The notes: generated by a model not told the origin, from the sequence alone. Shown: positions 1 to 9,901, counted from the stretch's first letter. The stretch is DNA of 35,674 nucleotides from Reyranella soli (GCF_007992495.1 NZ_BKAJ01000142.1:1-35674), one strand, 5' to 3'. Program-made: numbers and translations.

Positions 1-17
1 GGTCCGGAAGAGCATGA
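1..17. repeat. Partial copy of a palindromic repeat at the window edge
   Basis: These 17 bases are the exact reverse complement of bases 35362-35378, which form the left arm and flank of a perfect hairpin near the other end of the window. Here the copy lies just downstream of the odhB stop codon, and the rest of the element would fall outside the window. The match extends seven bases beyond the paired stem, so it is not simply two GC-rich stems that look alike. I infer a dispersed intergenic repeat; its function is unknown. Confidence 0.5.
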
Positions 18-26
18 CGCGCAATC

Positions 27-1292
<1,266 letters not shown>

Positions 1293-1317
1293 TACAAAAT
1301 CCTCCTCAGCGCGCGCT

Positions 1318-4227
1318 TCAGGAAATCGTCAGCGCGCGGTCGACCAGATCGGCCTGTTCCTTGACATGGGTACGCGCCGAGCCGGTCGCCGGCGACGCCG
1401 ATTCGGGCCGGCCGATATAGACCGGCCGCGTCGTCTTGACGTTCAGCCCGGCAAGCGCGCGCTCGATGCGGCGATCGACGAAATGCCAGGCGCCCATGTT
1501 CTCGGGCTCCTCCTGGCACCACACGACCTCGGCATTGGAATACTGCGACAGCCGCACGCCCAGCCGGCTGAACGGGAAGGGATAAAGCTGCTCGATACGC
1601 ATGATCGCGATGTCGTCGATCTTGCGCTTGCGGCGCTCGGCTACGAGGTCGAAGTAGACCTTGCCCGAGCACAGCACGACGCGGCGGACCTTGGCGGCGT
1701 CGGTGAGCTGGTCGGTCTCGGCCAGGATACGCCGGAACGACGAGCCCGGGCCGAAATCGGCCAGGGTCGAGACGCAATCCTTGTGGCGCAGCAGCGACTT
1801 CGGCGTCATCACGATCAGCGGCTTGCGGAACGAGCGGCGCATCTGGCGGCGCAGCGCGTGGAAGTAGTTGGCGGGCGTCGTCGGCACGACGACCTGCCAG
1901 TTGTCCTCGGCCGAGAGCTGCAGGTAGCGCTCCAGGCGCGCCGAGCTGTGCTCCGGTCCCTGGCCCTCGTAGCCGTGCGGCAGCAGCATCACCAGGCCGT
2001 TCATGCGCAGCCACTTGCTCTCGCCCGAGCAGATGAACTGGTCGATGATGACCTGTGCGCCGTTGGCGAAGTCGCCGAACTGCGCCTCCCACATGACCAG
2101 GGCGTTGGGCTCGGCCGACGAGTAGCCGTACTCGAAGCCCAGCACGCCCGCCTCGTTGAGCGGGCTGTCGATCACCTCGAAGCGCGCCTGCTCGGAGGCC
2201 ACGTGATTGAGCGGGATGTACTTGCTCTCGTTGGTCTGGTCGACCAGCACCGAATGGCGCTGCGAGAAGGTCCCGCGGCCCGAATCCTGGCCGCTCAGCC
2301 GCACCGGCGTGCTTTCGGCCAAGAGCGTGCCCCAGGCCAGCGCCTCGCCGGTCGCCCAGTCGATGTTCTCGCCGGTGTCGATGGTCTTGCGCTTCTCCTG
2401 CAGCTGGCGCGCGATCTTGCGGTTGAGGTCAAAGCCCTTTGGCGCCTCGCACAGCGCATGGCCGACCGCGGTCAGCCGTTCGAGATCGACGGCCGTCACG
2501 CCCTTGCGATCCTCTTCGCCCGGCGCAACGGTGAGACCGGCCCAACGGCCTTCCAGCCAGTCGGCCTTGTTGGGCTTGTACTGGCCTGCCGCCTCCAGCG
2601 CCTTGTCGAGCTTCTCGCGCAATGCCGCATCGAGCTGCGCCACGTCGGCTGCGGTGACCACGCCCTCGGCCTCGAGGCGCGCGGCATAGACTTCCTTCAC
2701 CGTCTTGTGCCCGCCGATCTCCTTGTACATCAGCGGCTGGGTGAACATCGGCTCGTCCGACTCGTTGTGACCGTGCCGGCGGTAGCAGAACATGTCGATG
2801 ACGATGTCGCGCTTGAAGTGCTGGCGGTATTCCGTCGCGATGCGCGAGACGTGGACCACGGCTTCGGGATCGTCGCCGTTCACGTGCAGAATAGGCGCCT
2901 GAACGATCTTGGCGATCTCCGTGCAGTACGGGCCCGAGCGCGAGTAGGTCGGCAGCGTGGTGAAGCCGATCTGGTTGTTGACCACGAAATGGATGGTGCC
3001 GCCGATGCGGTAGCCGCCGAGGTCGGAGAGATCGAGGCTCTCGGCGACCAAGCCTTGGCCCGCGAACGCCGCGTCACCGTGCATCAGGATCGCCATGACC
3101 TGGCTGCGGTCGGTGTCGTTCCTCTGGTCCTGCTTGGCGCGGGCCTTGCCCAGCACCACGGGATTGACCGCCTCGAGATGCGAGGGGTTGGGTGCCAGCG
3201 AAACGTGGATGGTGGTGCCGTCGAACTCGCGGTCGGCCGAGGCGCCGAGATGGTACTTCACGTCGCCCGAGCCGCGCATCTCCTCGGGCTGCGAGGAGCG
3301 ACCCTGGAACTCGGAGAACAGCGCCGTGTAGCTCTTGTGCAGGACGTGCACGAGCGTGTTGAGGCGGCCGCGATGGGGCATGCCGATCACGACGTCGCGG
3401 ATGCCGAGCTGGCCGCCGCGCTTCAGGATCTGCTCGATGCCGGGGATCAGCGATTCGCCGCCGTCCAGGCCGAAGCGTTTCGTGCCGACGAACTTGACGC
3501 CGAGATAGCGTTCCAGGCCCTCGGCCTCGACGACGCGCTCGAAGATGGCGCGGCGGCCCTCGACGGTGAACTCGGTGTGGTTCTCGATGTGCTCGATGCG
3601 CTCCTGGATCCACGCCTTCTGGTCGGGATCGGAGATGTGCATGTATTCGACGCCGATCTTGCCGCAGTAGGTCTTGCGCAGGCGGTCCCAGATCTGGCGC
3701 AGCGTTGCCGATTCGCCGAGACCCAGCGAGCCGAAGATCAAGATCGGGCGTTCCCAGTCGTTCTCGCCGAAGCCGTAGGTCGCAGGGTCGAGCTCGCGGT
3801 GCAGTTCGCGCTTGATCAGGCCGAGCGGATCGAGGTCGGCTTCGAGATGGCCGCGGATGCGGTAGGAGCGGATCAGCAGGAAGGCGCGCGAGGTGTCGAG
3901 CGCGGCGGCCACGATGTCGGCCTCGGTCTTGCCGGCGAGGGCGGCTGGAACGGCGGCGCCGTTGGCCTTGCCGTTACCTTTGACGTTGCGGTTGGCGGGA
4001 GAGGGCAGCGTCTCGGGATCGACCGCGCCGATCACCCGCGTGCCGTTGGGCGCCCAGGAGGCGCCGCGTACCTCGGCCAGCACATCGCCCTTCTGCTCGG
4101 CCAGCGCGTCGAAGAAGATCCGCCATTCGCCGTCGACGGCGTTGGGATCACTGAGGTAGCGCGCGTACAGCTCTTCGATGAACGGGGCGTTGGCGCCGAA
4201 CAGGAACGACGTCTGCTCTGCTTGCAT
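1318..4227 (-). CDS. sucA: 2-oxoglutarate dehydrogenase E1 component
   Basis: This is the thiamine-diphosphate-dependent E1 subunit that decarboxylates 2-oxoglutarate and succinylates the lipoyl group of E2. At 969 residues it is slightly longer than the E. coli protein (933). It has the family N-terminal segment (FLFGANAPFIEELYARYL), then an Ala/Gly-rich stretch (about 80-100), then the catalytic body. Visible landmarks are GMPHRGRLN (H285), the ThDP/Mg motif starting GDAAF at 384 and closing with NNQIGF near 417-422, and the transketolase-like second half with SQRHSVLVDQT and PHGYEGQGPEHSSARLERY. The start is supported by a purine-rich leader holding several overlapping Shine-Dalgarno sites at 4232-4250. 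It is third in mdh-sucCD-sucA-odhB, but the 129-nt gap before it holds a large palindromic repeat. Confidence 0.97.
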   Translation of the reverse strand: MQAEQTSFLFGANAPFIEELYARYLSDPNAVDGEWRIFFDALAEQKGDVLAEVRGASWAPNGTRVIGAVDPETLPSPANRNVKGNGKANGAAVPAALAGKTEADIVAAALDTSRAFLLIRSYRIRGHLEADLDPLGLIKRELHRELDPATYGFGENDWERPILIFGSLGLGESATLRQIWDRLRKTYCGKIGVEYMHISDPDQKAWIQERIEHIENHTEFTVEGRRAIFERVVEAEGLERYLGVKFVGTKRFGLDGGESLIPGIEQILKRGGQLGIRDVVIGMPHRGRLNTLVHVLHKSYTALFSEFQGRSSQPEEMRGSGDVKYHLGASADREFDGTTIHVSLAPNPSHLEAVNPVVLGKARAKQDQRNDTDRSQVMAILMHGDAAFAGQGLVAESLDLSDLGGYRIGGTIHFVVNNQIGFTTLPTYSRSGPYCTEIAKIVQAPILHVNGDDPEAVVHVSRIATEYRQHFKRDIVIDMFCYRRHGHNESDEPMFTQPLMYKEIGGHKTVKEVYAARLEAEGVVTAADVAQLDAALREKLDKALEAAGQYKPNKADWLEGRWAGLTVAPGEEDRKGVTAVDLERLTAVGHALCEAPKGFDLNRKIARQLQEKRKTIDTGENIDWATGEALAWGTLLAESTPVRLSGQDSGRGTFSQRHSVLVDQTNESKYIPLNHVASEQARFEVIDSPLNEAGVLGFEYGYSSAEPNALVMWEAQFGDFANGAQVIIDQFICSGESKWLRMNGLVMLLPHGYEGQGPEHSSARLERYLQLSAEDNWQVVVPTTPANYFHALRRQMRRSFRKPLIVMTPKSLLRHKDCVSTLADFGPGSSFRRILAETDQLTDAAKVRRVVLCSGKVYFDLVAERRKRKIDDIAIMRIEQLYPFPFSRLGVRLSQYSNAEVVWCQEEPENMGAWHFVDRRIERALAGLNVKTTRPVYIGRPESASPATGSARTHVKEQADLVDRALTIS

Positions 4228-4250
4228 TGGTCCTTACTCCTCTTCCTCCT

Positions 4251-4341
4251 TTCCCCTGCTAGGGGGAGAGGACGGGTGAGGGGGTTACAGAAAACCTTCG
4301 ACGCCCCCCTCACCTAACCTCTCCCCTGCGGGGGAGAGGAA
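4251..4341. repeat. Intergenic palindromic repeat between sucD and sucA
   Basis: The sucD-sucA gap holds a nested palindrome. An outer inverted repeat pairs about 4259-4284 with about 4304-4330 over some 24 bases with a few mismatches, around a 19-20-nt spacer. Each arm also contains its own small hairpin: CCCCT/AGGGG near 4254-4266, and CTCCCC/GGGGAG at 4321-4336 with a 4-nt loop. There is no U-run typical of an intrinsic terminator. The arrangement fits a dispersed palindromic (REP- or MITE-like) element. In the operon mRNA it would form a long stem that could slow RNA decay or adjust sucA relative to sucCD. Identity as a repeat family is inferred. Confidence 0.6.
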
Positions 4342-4356
4342 CATAAGAATGTGGTG

Positions 4357-5232
4357 TCAGCCCTTCATCGCCCTAAGCATTTCCTCGCCCAAAGCGGCGG
4401 GAGAATCGGCGACCCTGATCCCTGCTGAACGCATGGCGTGGACCTTGAACTCGGCAGTGTCCTGGCCACCCGAGATCACCGCGCCGGCATGGCCCATGCG
4501 GCGGCCCGGCGGGGCCGTACGGCCGGCGATGAAGCCCACGACCGGCTTCTTGGTCTTGCACGCCTTGATGAACTCGGCACCCTTCACCTCGGCATCGCCG
4601 CCGATCTCGCCGATCATGACGATGCCCTTGGTCTCGGGATCGGCCATGAGCATTTCCAGGCACTCGACGAAGTTGGTGCCGTTCACCGGATCGCCGCCGA
4701 TGCCGATGCAGGTCGTCTGGCCGAGGCCCACCGCGGTGGTCTGCGCCACCGCCTCGTAGGTGAGCGTGCCCGAGCGCGAGATGATGCCGATCGAGCCGCG
4801 CTTGTGGATGTGGCCCGGCATGATGCCGATCTTGCACTCCTCGGGCGTGATGACGCCCGGGCAGTTGGGCCCGATCAGGCGCGACTTGGAGCCCTGCAGC
4901 ACGCGCTTGACCTCGACCATGTCGAGCACCGGGATGCCCTCGGTGATGCAGACGACCAGCGGGATCTCCGCGTCGACCGCTTCCAGGATCGAATCGGCGG
5001 CATAAGGCGCCGGCACATAGATCACGCTCGCCGTGGCGCCGGTCTTGGCGACGGCCTCGGCGACGGTGTCGAACACCGGCAGGTCGAGATGAGTGGTGCC
5101 GCCCTTACCCGGCGTCACGCCCCCCACCATCTTGGTGCCGTAGGCGATCGCCTGTTCGGAATGGAAGGTGCCCTGCGAGCCGGTGAAGCCCTGGCAGATC
5201 ACCTTGGTGTTCTTGTCGACCAGAACGGCCAT
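4357..5232 (-). CDS. sucD: Succinyl-CoA synthetase, alpha subunit
   Basis: The alpha subunit of succinyl-CoA ligase (291 residues) binds CoA and carries the phosphohistidine in the reversible conversion of succinyl-CoA to succinate with nucleoside triphosphate formation. The N-terminal Rossmann CoA-binding domain begins near VICQGFTGSQGTFH, and the ligase domain contains SRSGTLTYE. The phosphorylated histidine is H248 in RMGHAGAVISGG. Length and sequence are ordinary for the family. The ATG shares its first base with the last base of the sucC stop (TGATG), a classic coupling arrangement for equal subunit synthesis. The gene ends before the palindromic repeat that separates it from sucA. Confidence 0.97.
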   Translation of the reverse strand: MAVLVDKNTKVICQGFTGSQGTFHSEQAIAYGTKMVGGVTPGKGGTTHLDLPVFDTVAEAVAKTGATASVIYVPAPYAADSILEAVDAEIPLVVCITEGIPVLDMVEVKRVLQGSKSRLIGPNCPGVITPEECKIGIMPGHIHKRGSIGIISRSGTLTYEAVAQTTAVGLGQTTCIGIGGDPVNGTNFVECLEMLMADPETKGIVMIGEIGGDAEVKGAEFIKACKTKKPVVGFIAGRTAPPGRRMGHAGAVISGGQDTAEFKVHAMRSAGIRVADSPAALGEEMLRAMKG

Positions 5233-6428
5233 CAGCTTGCCTCCTTGACGGCCGTGACGATCTTCTCGGCGGCATCGGCGAGGTTCTCCGCCGACGTGAT
5301 CTTGAGGCCCGATTCCTTCAGGATCTTCTTGCCGAGCTCGACGTTGGTGCCCTCCAGCCGCACGACCAGGGGCACGTGCAGGTTGACCTCGCGCGCCGCG
5401 GCGACGACGCCTTCGGCGATCACGTCACAGCGCATGATGCCGCCGAAGATGTTGACCAGGATGCCCTCGACGTTGGGATCCTTGAGGATGATCTTGAAGG
5501 CTGCGGTCACGCGTTCCTTGGTGGCGCCGCCGCCGACGTCCAGGAAGTTCGCGGGCTCGGCACCATAGAGCTTGATGATGTCCATGGTGGCCATAGCAAG
5601 GCCCGCGCCATTCACCATGCAGCCGATCTGGCCATCGAGCTTGACGTAGTTCAGGGCGTACTTGGCGGCCTCGGTCTCGGAGGGATCCTCCTCATCGACG
5701 TCGCGCAAGGCCTCGAGGTCCTTGTGGCGCTCCAGCGCGTTGTCGTCGAAGTTCATCTTGGCATCGAGGGCGATCACGTCGCCGGCGCCGGTGACGACCA
5801 GCGGGTTGATCTCGATCAGCGAGCAGTCGAGCTCGGTGAAGGCCTTGTAGAGGCCCCCCATCATCTTGACGAAGGCGCCGACCTGCTTGCCGCTGAGCCC
5901 CAGGGCGAAGGCGATCTTGCGGCCCTCGTAGGCCTGGAAGCCGGCGGCCGGATCGATCGCCTGCTCGACGATCTTCTCGGGATGATCGTGGGCGACGGTC
6001 TCGATATCCATGCCGCCCTCGGTCGAGGCGACGATGGCGACGCGGCCGATCGAGCGGTCGACCAGCATGGAGAGGTAGAGCTCGCGTTTGATGTCGCAGC
6101 CTTCTTCGATGTAGAGGCGCTTGACGGTCTTGCCGGCCGGTCCGGTCTGTTTGGTGACCAGCTCATGGCCCAGCATGGAAGCGGCGTGCTGGCCGACTTC
6201 CTCGACCGATTTCGCGATGCGCACGCCGCCCTTGCCGTTGGGATCGTCCTTGAAGCGGCCCTTGCCCCTGCCGCCGGCATGGATCTGCGACTTCACGACG
6301 GTGATGGCGCCGCCGAGCTTGCGGGCCACGTCCATCGCTTCGTCCTTGGTATAGGCCACGCCGCCCTTGAGCAGCGGGACGGCGAATTTGGCCAGCAGGG
6401 CCTTGGCCTGATACTCGTGGATATTCAT
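5232..6428 (-). CDS. sucC: Succinyl-CoA synthetase, beta subunit
   Basis: The ATP-grasp beta subunit (398 residues) binds nucleotide and succinate and pairs with SucD. I start it at MNIHEYQAKALL, the conserved N-terminus. The open frame continues 28 codons upstream, but that stretch has no family similarity, and an ACAGG-type ribosome site lies about 6 nt before the chosen ATG. The ATP-grasp glycine-rich segment near residues 46-70 (HAGGRGKGRFKDDPNGKGG) carries an insertion relative to E. coli that I recall as usual in alphaproteobacterial SucC. The C-terminal part contains the conserved VNGAGLAMATMD and NIFGGIMRCD segments. It overlaps sucD by one base. Upstream is a 147-nt gap after mdh with two small hairpins. 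Confidence 0.96.
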   Translation of the reverse strand: MNIHEYQAKALLAKFAVPLLKGGVAYTKDEAMDVARKLGGAITVVKSQIHAGGRGKGRFKDDPNGKGGVRIAKSVEEVGQHAASMLGHELVTKQTGPAGKTVKRLYIEEGCDIKRELYLSMLVDRSIGRVAIVASTEGGMDIETVAHDHPEKIVEQAIDPAAGFQAYEGRKIAFALGLSGKQVGAFVKMMGGLYKAFTELDCSLIEINPLVVTGAGDVIALDAKMNFDDNALERHKDLEALRDVDEEDPSETEAAKYALNYVKLDGQIGCMVNGAGLAMATMDIIKLYGAEPANFLDVGGGATKERVTAAFKIILKDPNVEGILVNIFGGIMRCDVIAEGVVAAAREVNLHVPLVVRLEGTNVELGKKILKESGLKITSAENLADAAEKIVTAVKEAS

Positions 6429-6450
6429 GAAAACCTGTTGCTCGGGCTTC

Positions 6451-6467
6451 AGTTGCAAATAGCAACT
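6451..6467 (-). promoter_or_regulatory. Small hairpin in the sucC leader
   Basis: AGTTGC and GCAACT pair perfectly around a 5-nt A/T loop, 23-39 nt upstream of the sucC ATG. A weaker CTGA/TCAG pair follows immediately at about 6466-6479. In the mdh-sucC transcript this would form a small 5' structure close to, but not covering, the ribosome site. A regulatory role is only inferred; a six-base stem can occur by chance. Confidence 0.25.
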
Positions 6468-6544
6468 GATAGGGGTCAGCGGCACTTTATGAGTGCCGCC
6501 CGCCCTTGGCAACGCTGGACTGATGATCGTTTGAAGACGTTAGA

Positions 6545-6564
6545 CCAAGGTCTAGGGACCTTGG
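6545..6564 (-). terminator. Hairpin downstream of mdh (possible weak terminator or processing site)
   Basis: CCAAGGTC and GACCTTGG form a perfect 8-bp stem with a TAGG tetraloop, 11 nt after the mdh stop. On the minus strand the stem is followed by only a mildly T-rich run (TCTAACGTCTTC), so this is not a strong intrinsic terminator. It could attenuate or process the mdh-sucC message, which would let mdh be expressed above the downstream genes. Confidence 0.4.
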
Positions 6565-6575
6565 CCCCCGTTCGA

Positions 6576-7538
6576 TCAGCGGCCGACGATTTTGTTGGTC
6601 GCGTCGATCAGTGACTTCACGGCGGAGACCGACTTGTCGAACATCGCCTTTTCCTCGGCGTTGAACTCGACCTCGACGATGCGCTCGACGCCGTCCTTGC
6701 CGATCACCACCGGCACGCCGATGTAGAGGCCCTTCACGCCGTACTCGCCGTTCAGCATGGCGGCGCAGGGGATCATGCGCTTCTTGTCCTTGAGGTATGA
6801 CTCGGCCATGGCGATGGCCGACGCCGCCGGAGCGTAGAAGGCCGAACCGGTCTTGAGCAGGGCCACGATCTCGGCGCCGCCGTCGCGCGTGCGCTGGACG
6901 ATCTTGTCCAGGCGCTCCTTGGTGGTCCAACCCATGTCGACCAGGTCGTGCAGCGAAATGCCGCCGACGGTCGAGTAGCGCAGCAGCGGCACCATGGTGT
7001 CGCCATGGCCGCCCAGCACGAAGGCGGTGACGTCGTCGACCGAGACGTTGAATTCCTCGGCGAGGAACGAACGGAAGCGCGCGCTGTCGAGCACACCCGC
7101 CATGCCGACGACGCGCTTGGCCGGGAAGCCGGTGACTTCCTGCATCAGGCCGACCATGGCGTCGAGCGGGTTGGTGATGACGATGACGAAGGCCTCGGGC
7201 GCGTGCTGCTTGATGCCCTTGCCCACCGAATCAATGATCTTGGCGTTAATGCCGACCAGGTCGTCGCGGCTCATGCCGGGCTTGCGCGGCACGCCCGCCG
7301 TGACGATGACGACGTCGGCGCCCTCGATGTCCTTGTAGTCGGAGGTGCCGCTGTACTTGGCGTCGAAGCCCTCGACCGGGCTCAGCTGGGCGATGTCGAG
7401 CGCCTTGCCCTTGGCAACGCCTTCGAGGTCGGGGATGTCGAACAGGACGATGTCGCCCAGTTCCTTCTGGCCGGCGAGCAGCGCGAGGGTGCCACCAATC
7501 TGTCCGGCGCCGATCAGCGCGATCTTCTTGCGAGCCAT
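6576..7538 (-). CDS. mdh: Malate dehydrogenase (NAD-dependent, LDH-like type)
   Basis: This enzyme oxidises malate to oxaloacetate with NAD in the TCA cycle. The 320-residue protein belongs to the LDH-like group usual in alphaproteobacteria. The Rossmann motif GAGQIG is at 10-15, and an acidic D35 ends the second strand, which favours NAD over NADP. The substrate loop RKPGMSRDD supplies the arginines near 85 and 91. The D151/R154 pair is in LDSARFR, and the catalytic histidine is H178 in LGGHGDTMVPL. The ATG is preceded by GGGAG about 8 nt upstream. It is the first gene of the mdh-sucCD-sucA-odhB group. I found no convincing promoter in the 72 nt upstream. Confidence 0.97.
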   Translation of the reverse strand: MARKKIALIGAGQIGGTLALLAGQKELGDIVLFDIPDLEGVAKGKALDIAQLSPVEGFDAKYSGTSDYKDIEGADVVIVTAGVPRKPGMSRDDLVGINAKIIDSVGKGIKQHAPEAFVIVITNPLDAMVGLMQEVTGFPAKRVVGMAGVLDSARFRSFLAEEFNVSVDDVTAFVLGGHGDTMVPLLRYSTVGGISLHDLVDMGWTTKERLDKIVQRTRDGGAEIVALLKTGSAFYAPAASAIAMAESYLKDKKRMIPCAAMLNGEYGVKGLYIGVPVVIGKDGVERIVEVEFNAEEKAMFDKSVSAVKSLIDATNKIVGR

Positions 7539-7610
7539 GCCAAAAACTCCCGAATTTCTAAAGGCGGCGCGTGGTAGCGCGATTCGCCGGGAGCGGCAAG
7601 AAGACCCGAG

Positions 7611-8104
7611 TCAACGAGGTGGCGGTGGCCTGCGGCCTCCAGGCCTGGCGGGCGGAGGTCCGCCCTGCTTTACGAAACTGGCATCGGCCGTGCCCATGAA
7701 ACACAGAGGCACATGGGGAAATTTCGCAGTCACCACGTAGTGGTAGGCGCCTTGCGGGAATTCCGCGGTGACAGCTTCACGACCGTTGCACTCGTCGAGG
7801 TCACCCAGGCCGCGGACGTACTCGTAGTCCAGCGAATAGGTGCCGTCGGGTCGGCCGCCGGGACCACCAGGATCGCGCTGGGCTTTCAGCCGCCAGCTCG
7901 ATCGCGCCGTCTCGTCGACATAGATGGCGAAGCCGTCGGTCGCCCAGCCTCCATCTGCTGCGCCGCCATCGCGCGCGGCACCAGTTCGAGCCACCACGAC
8001 GGCGCCTCCTCGGCGCCTTGCGGCTTGCCGGTGTCGTGATCGCCGTGCGCCCACGCCGTGCCGGCAAGCAGCACCACGAGCGCACTCATCCAGGAGCATC
8101 GCAT
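7611..8104 (-). pseudogene. YHYH-domain secreted protein, frame disrupted
   Basis: Two overlapping frames together make one recognisable protein. The upstream frame gives a signal peptide (MSALVVLLAGTAWA, cleavage likely before HGDH) and continues to about ...AAQQMEAG. The downstream frame gives ATDGFAIYVDE, then a LDECNG segment, then FPQGAYHYVVTAKFPHVPLCFMGT, and ends in a Pro/Arg-rich tail. DGF.IY, LDECNG and the tyrosine/histidine signature are hallmarks of the YHYH family, secreted proteins of unclear function. Adding one G to the GGG run (plus-strand CCC at 7943-7945) joins the frames into 164 residues. The signature reads YHYV here, so the last histidine is missing. The start at 8104 is uncertain because no clear ribosome site is visible; 8089 is an alternative. 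It could be a real pseudogene or a sequencing error. Confidence 0.6.
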
Positions 8105-8151
8105 CGCTGGTGTTACGCGCGATGCGTGCGCGCCATCCCTAAACGCAACGG

Positions 8152-9012
8152 TCAAACCGGATGCTTCTTGAGATGCACCAGCAGCAAGTCAGTCGCCTTG
8201 GCGGGCGCCTGGTCCATCACGAAGTGGCCGACGCCCGGCAGCACTTCCATGGCGAAGGCGCCGCTCACGAACTCGCCCGTGCCGTACGCAGCATCGGGCC
8301 CGACCGTGGCATCGACGTCGCCCCAGATGTAGAGCGTCGGCACCTCGATCATGCCGATATCGGCGGCCAAGCCGACATTGGCGCGATACCAGGCGAGTGC
8401 CGCCTCCATCGCCTCGGGCGCGCCCAGCACCGAGAGGTGCTCGTCCATCGCCGATGCCGGCACGCCCTGGCCGAACAGGCCCTCGCGCAGGCGGCGGGCA
8501 TTGTCGGCCAACAGGAGCTTGCCGGTCTCCGCATCGAGGAATGCGCGATGATGCTTCGAGCGGTTCTTCTGCTCGCCATCGGGTTTCTCGAGCGCGCGGC
8601 GGAACGACTTGGGATGCGGCCGCGACATGACGGTGAGCGAGGCGAGCCGCTTGGCATGTACCGCCGCCACGCCCCACGACACCTGCCCGCCCCAGTCGTG
8701 GCCTACCTGATGAAAGCGCCGCCCCTCGTGGCCCGCCGCCGCGACGATCTCGATGGCGTCGTTGACCAGCTTGTCGAAGGCGTAGTTCGAGAGATCCTTG
8801 GGATCGGGTCGCGCGCCCGGCGAATAGCCGCGCTGGTCCGGCGCGACGGCGCGATAGCCCGCCGCAGCGAGCGCCGGCAAGGCGGTCCGCCAACTGTGTC
8901 TCGATTCGGGAAAGCCGTGCAGCAGCAGCACCAGCGGTCCATCGATCGGGCCCGCGACATCCGCGGTGAATGTCAGGCCCGACCGGGTCTTTATGCTGGT
9001 GCTGTCTGCCAT
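8152..9012 (-). CDS. Alpha/beta hydrolase, epoxide hydrolase-like
   Basis: A 286-residue cytoplasmic alpha/beta-hydrolase. The oxyanion motif HGFPES is at 32-37, and DQRGYSPG is at 59-66. The nucleophile elbow is GHDWGG, so the nucleophile is D106 rather than serine. The acid is probably D234 (in WGDVDATVG) and the base is H263 (in GVGHFV). An aspartate nucleophile with an HGFPES-type motif is typical of epoxide hydrolases and haloalkane dehalogenases; the sequence favours epoxide hydrolase, but the substrate cannot be told. The ATG lies 7 nt after the stop of the dienelactone-hydrolase gene, so the two are probably co-transcribed. No strong ribosome site is visible, consistent with coupling. 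Confidence 0.88.
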   Translation of the reverse strand: MADSTSIKTRSGLTFTADVAGPIDGPLVLLLHGFPESRHSWRTALPALAAAGYRAVAPDQRGYSPGARPDPKDLSNYAFDKLVNDAIEIVAAAGHEGRRFHQVGHDWGGQVSWGVAAVHAKRLASLTVMSRPHPKSFRRALEKPDGEQKNRSKHHRAFLDAETGKLLLADNARRLREGLFGQGVPASAMDEHLSVLGAPEAMEAALAWYRANVGLAADIGMIEVPTLYIWGDVDATVGPDAAYGTGEFVSGAFAMEVLPGVGHFVMDQAPAKATDLLLVHLKKHPV

Positions 9013-9019
9013 CAGGCGG

Positions 9020-9901
9020 TCAGCCTACGCCATTCGCCTTGAACCAGGCCAACGCCTTCTTCCAACCGTCCTCCGCCGGGTCCTTGCGGTAGCTCGGGCG
9101 GTAGTCGGCATTGAAGGCGTGCGGCGCGTCGGGATAGACGTCGATGCGCGACTTCTGCGCCGCCGCGCTGCCGGTCTTCAACGCTTCGCGCATCTTCTCG
9201 ACCGACTCCTGCGAGATGCCGGTGTCGGCGCCGCCGTAGAGGCCAAGCACCGGGCCGTGCAGGTCCTTCACGATGTCGATCGGGTTCTTGGGCTGCAGTT
9301 CTGTGCCGGGCCGTATCAGCGGTCCGTACCAGGCCACGCCCGCCTTCACCGCCGGATTGTGCGCGTCGTACATCCACACGATGCGGCCGCCCCAGCAGAA
9401 GCCGGTGATGCCGAGCTTGGCGGTGTCGGCCTTGCCCTCGCCCTTGGCGAAGGCGACCGCCGAATCGAGATCGCCCATGACCTGCGCGTCGGGCACCTTG
9501 TTCACGAGCTCGGCAACCAGCTTGGGGATCTCGGTGTAGGTCTTGGGATCGCCCTGGCGGAAATAGAGTTCGGGCGCGATGGCGTAGTAGCCCGCCTTGG
9601 CGAAGCGCCGGCACATGTCGGCGATGTGGGCGTGCACGCCGAAGATCTCCTGCACGACCAGGATGGTGCCGAAGCCCTGGCCGGTGGCCGGCATGGCACG
9701 GTAGGCGTCCATGTCCTTGCCGTCCTTGGTCTTGACCTTGACCGCTCCGGCGGTGAGCCCGTCGGTCGGAGTGACGATCATGGTCTGCGCCTGCACCGGC
9801 TGAACCGCGAGCGCGAACGTGGTGCCGAGCGCCACGCCGCCTAGCGCCGCACGCCGCGACAGACCGTACTCCGCTCCATAAATCAGTCGATCGCCGTCCA
9901 T
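9020..9901 (-). CDS. Exported dienelactone hydrolase family protein
   Basis: An alpha/beta-hydrolase of the dienelactone hydrolase (carboxymethylenebutenolidase) family, 293 residues from the chosen ATG. That start has GGGAGGG about 6 nt upstream; the frame extends five codons further only to a TTG. The N-terminus holds a twin-arginine motif (SRRAAL, 15-20), a hydrophobic stretch and an AxA-type site near VQA-Q, which points to Tat-dependent export. The catalytic triad is visible as C169 in GFCWGG, D226 in YGGADTG and H261 in PDAPHAFNADYRP, with E85 in QEIFGVH as in the family. A role in ring-cleavage product hydrolysis is not supported by neighbours, so the substrate is open. Confidence 0.9.
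   Translation of the reverse strand: MDGDRLIYGAEYGLSRRAALGGVALGTTFALAVQPVQAQTMIVTPTDGLTAGAVKVKTKDGKDMDAYRAMPATGQGFGTILVVQEIFGVHAHIADMCRRFAKAGYYAIAPELYFRQGDPKTYTEIPKLVAELVNKVPDAQVMGDLDSAVAFAKGEGKADTAKLGITGFCWGGRIVWMYDAHNPAVKAGVAWYGPLIRPGTELQPKNPIDIVKDLHGPVLGLYGGADTGISQESVEKMREALKTGSAAAQKSRIDVYPDAPHAFNADYRPSYRKDPAEDGWKKALAWFKANGVG

Noticed and set aside
5232..6428. Insertion in the SucC glycine-rich ATP-grasp segment
   Set aside because: It differs from E. coli, but as far as I recall it is usual in alphaproteobacterial SucC, so it is not a novelty.
7650..7665. GGGCGGA/TCCGCCC inverted repeat near the end of the YHYH gene as a terminator
   Set aside because: It lies inside the coding Pro/Arg tail, has only a 2-nt loop and no T-run; it follows from repetitive proline codons.
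7935..7960. Programmed -1 frameshift in the YHYH gene
   Set aside because: There is no slippery heptamer and no clear downstream stem; a one-base indel in the GGG run explains the frames more simply.
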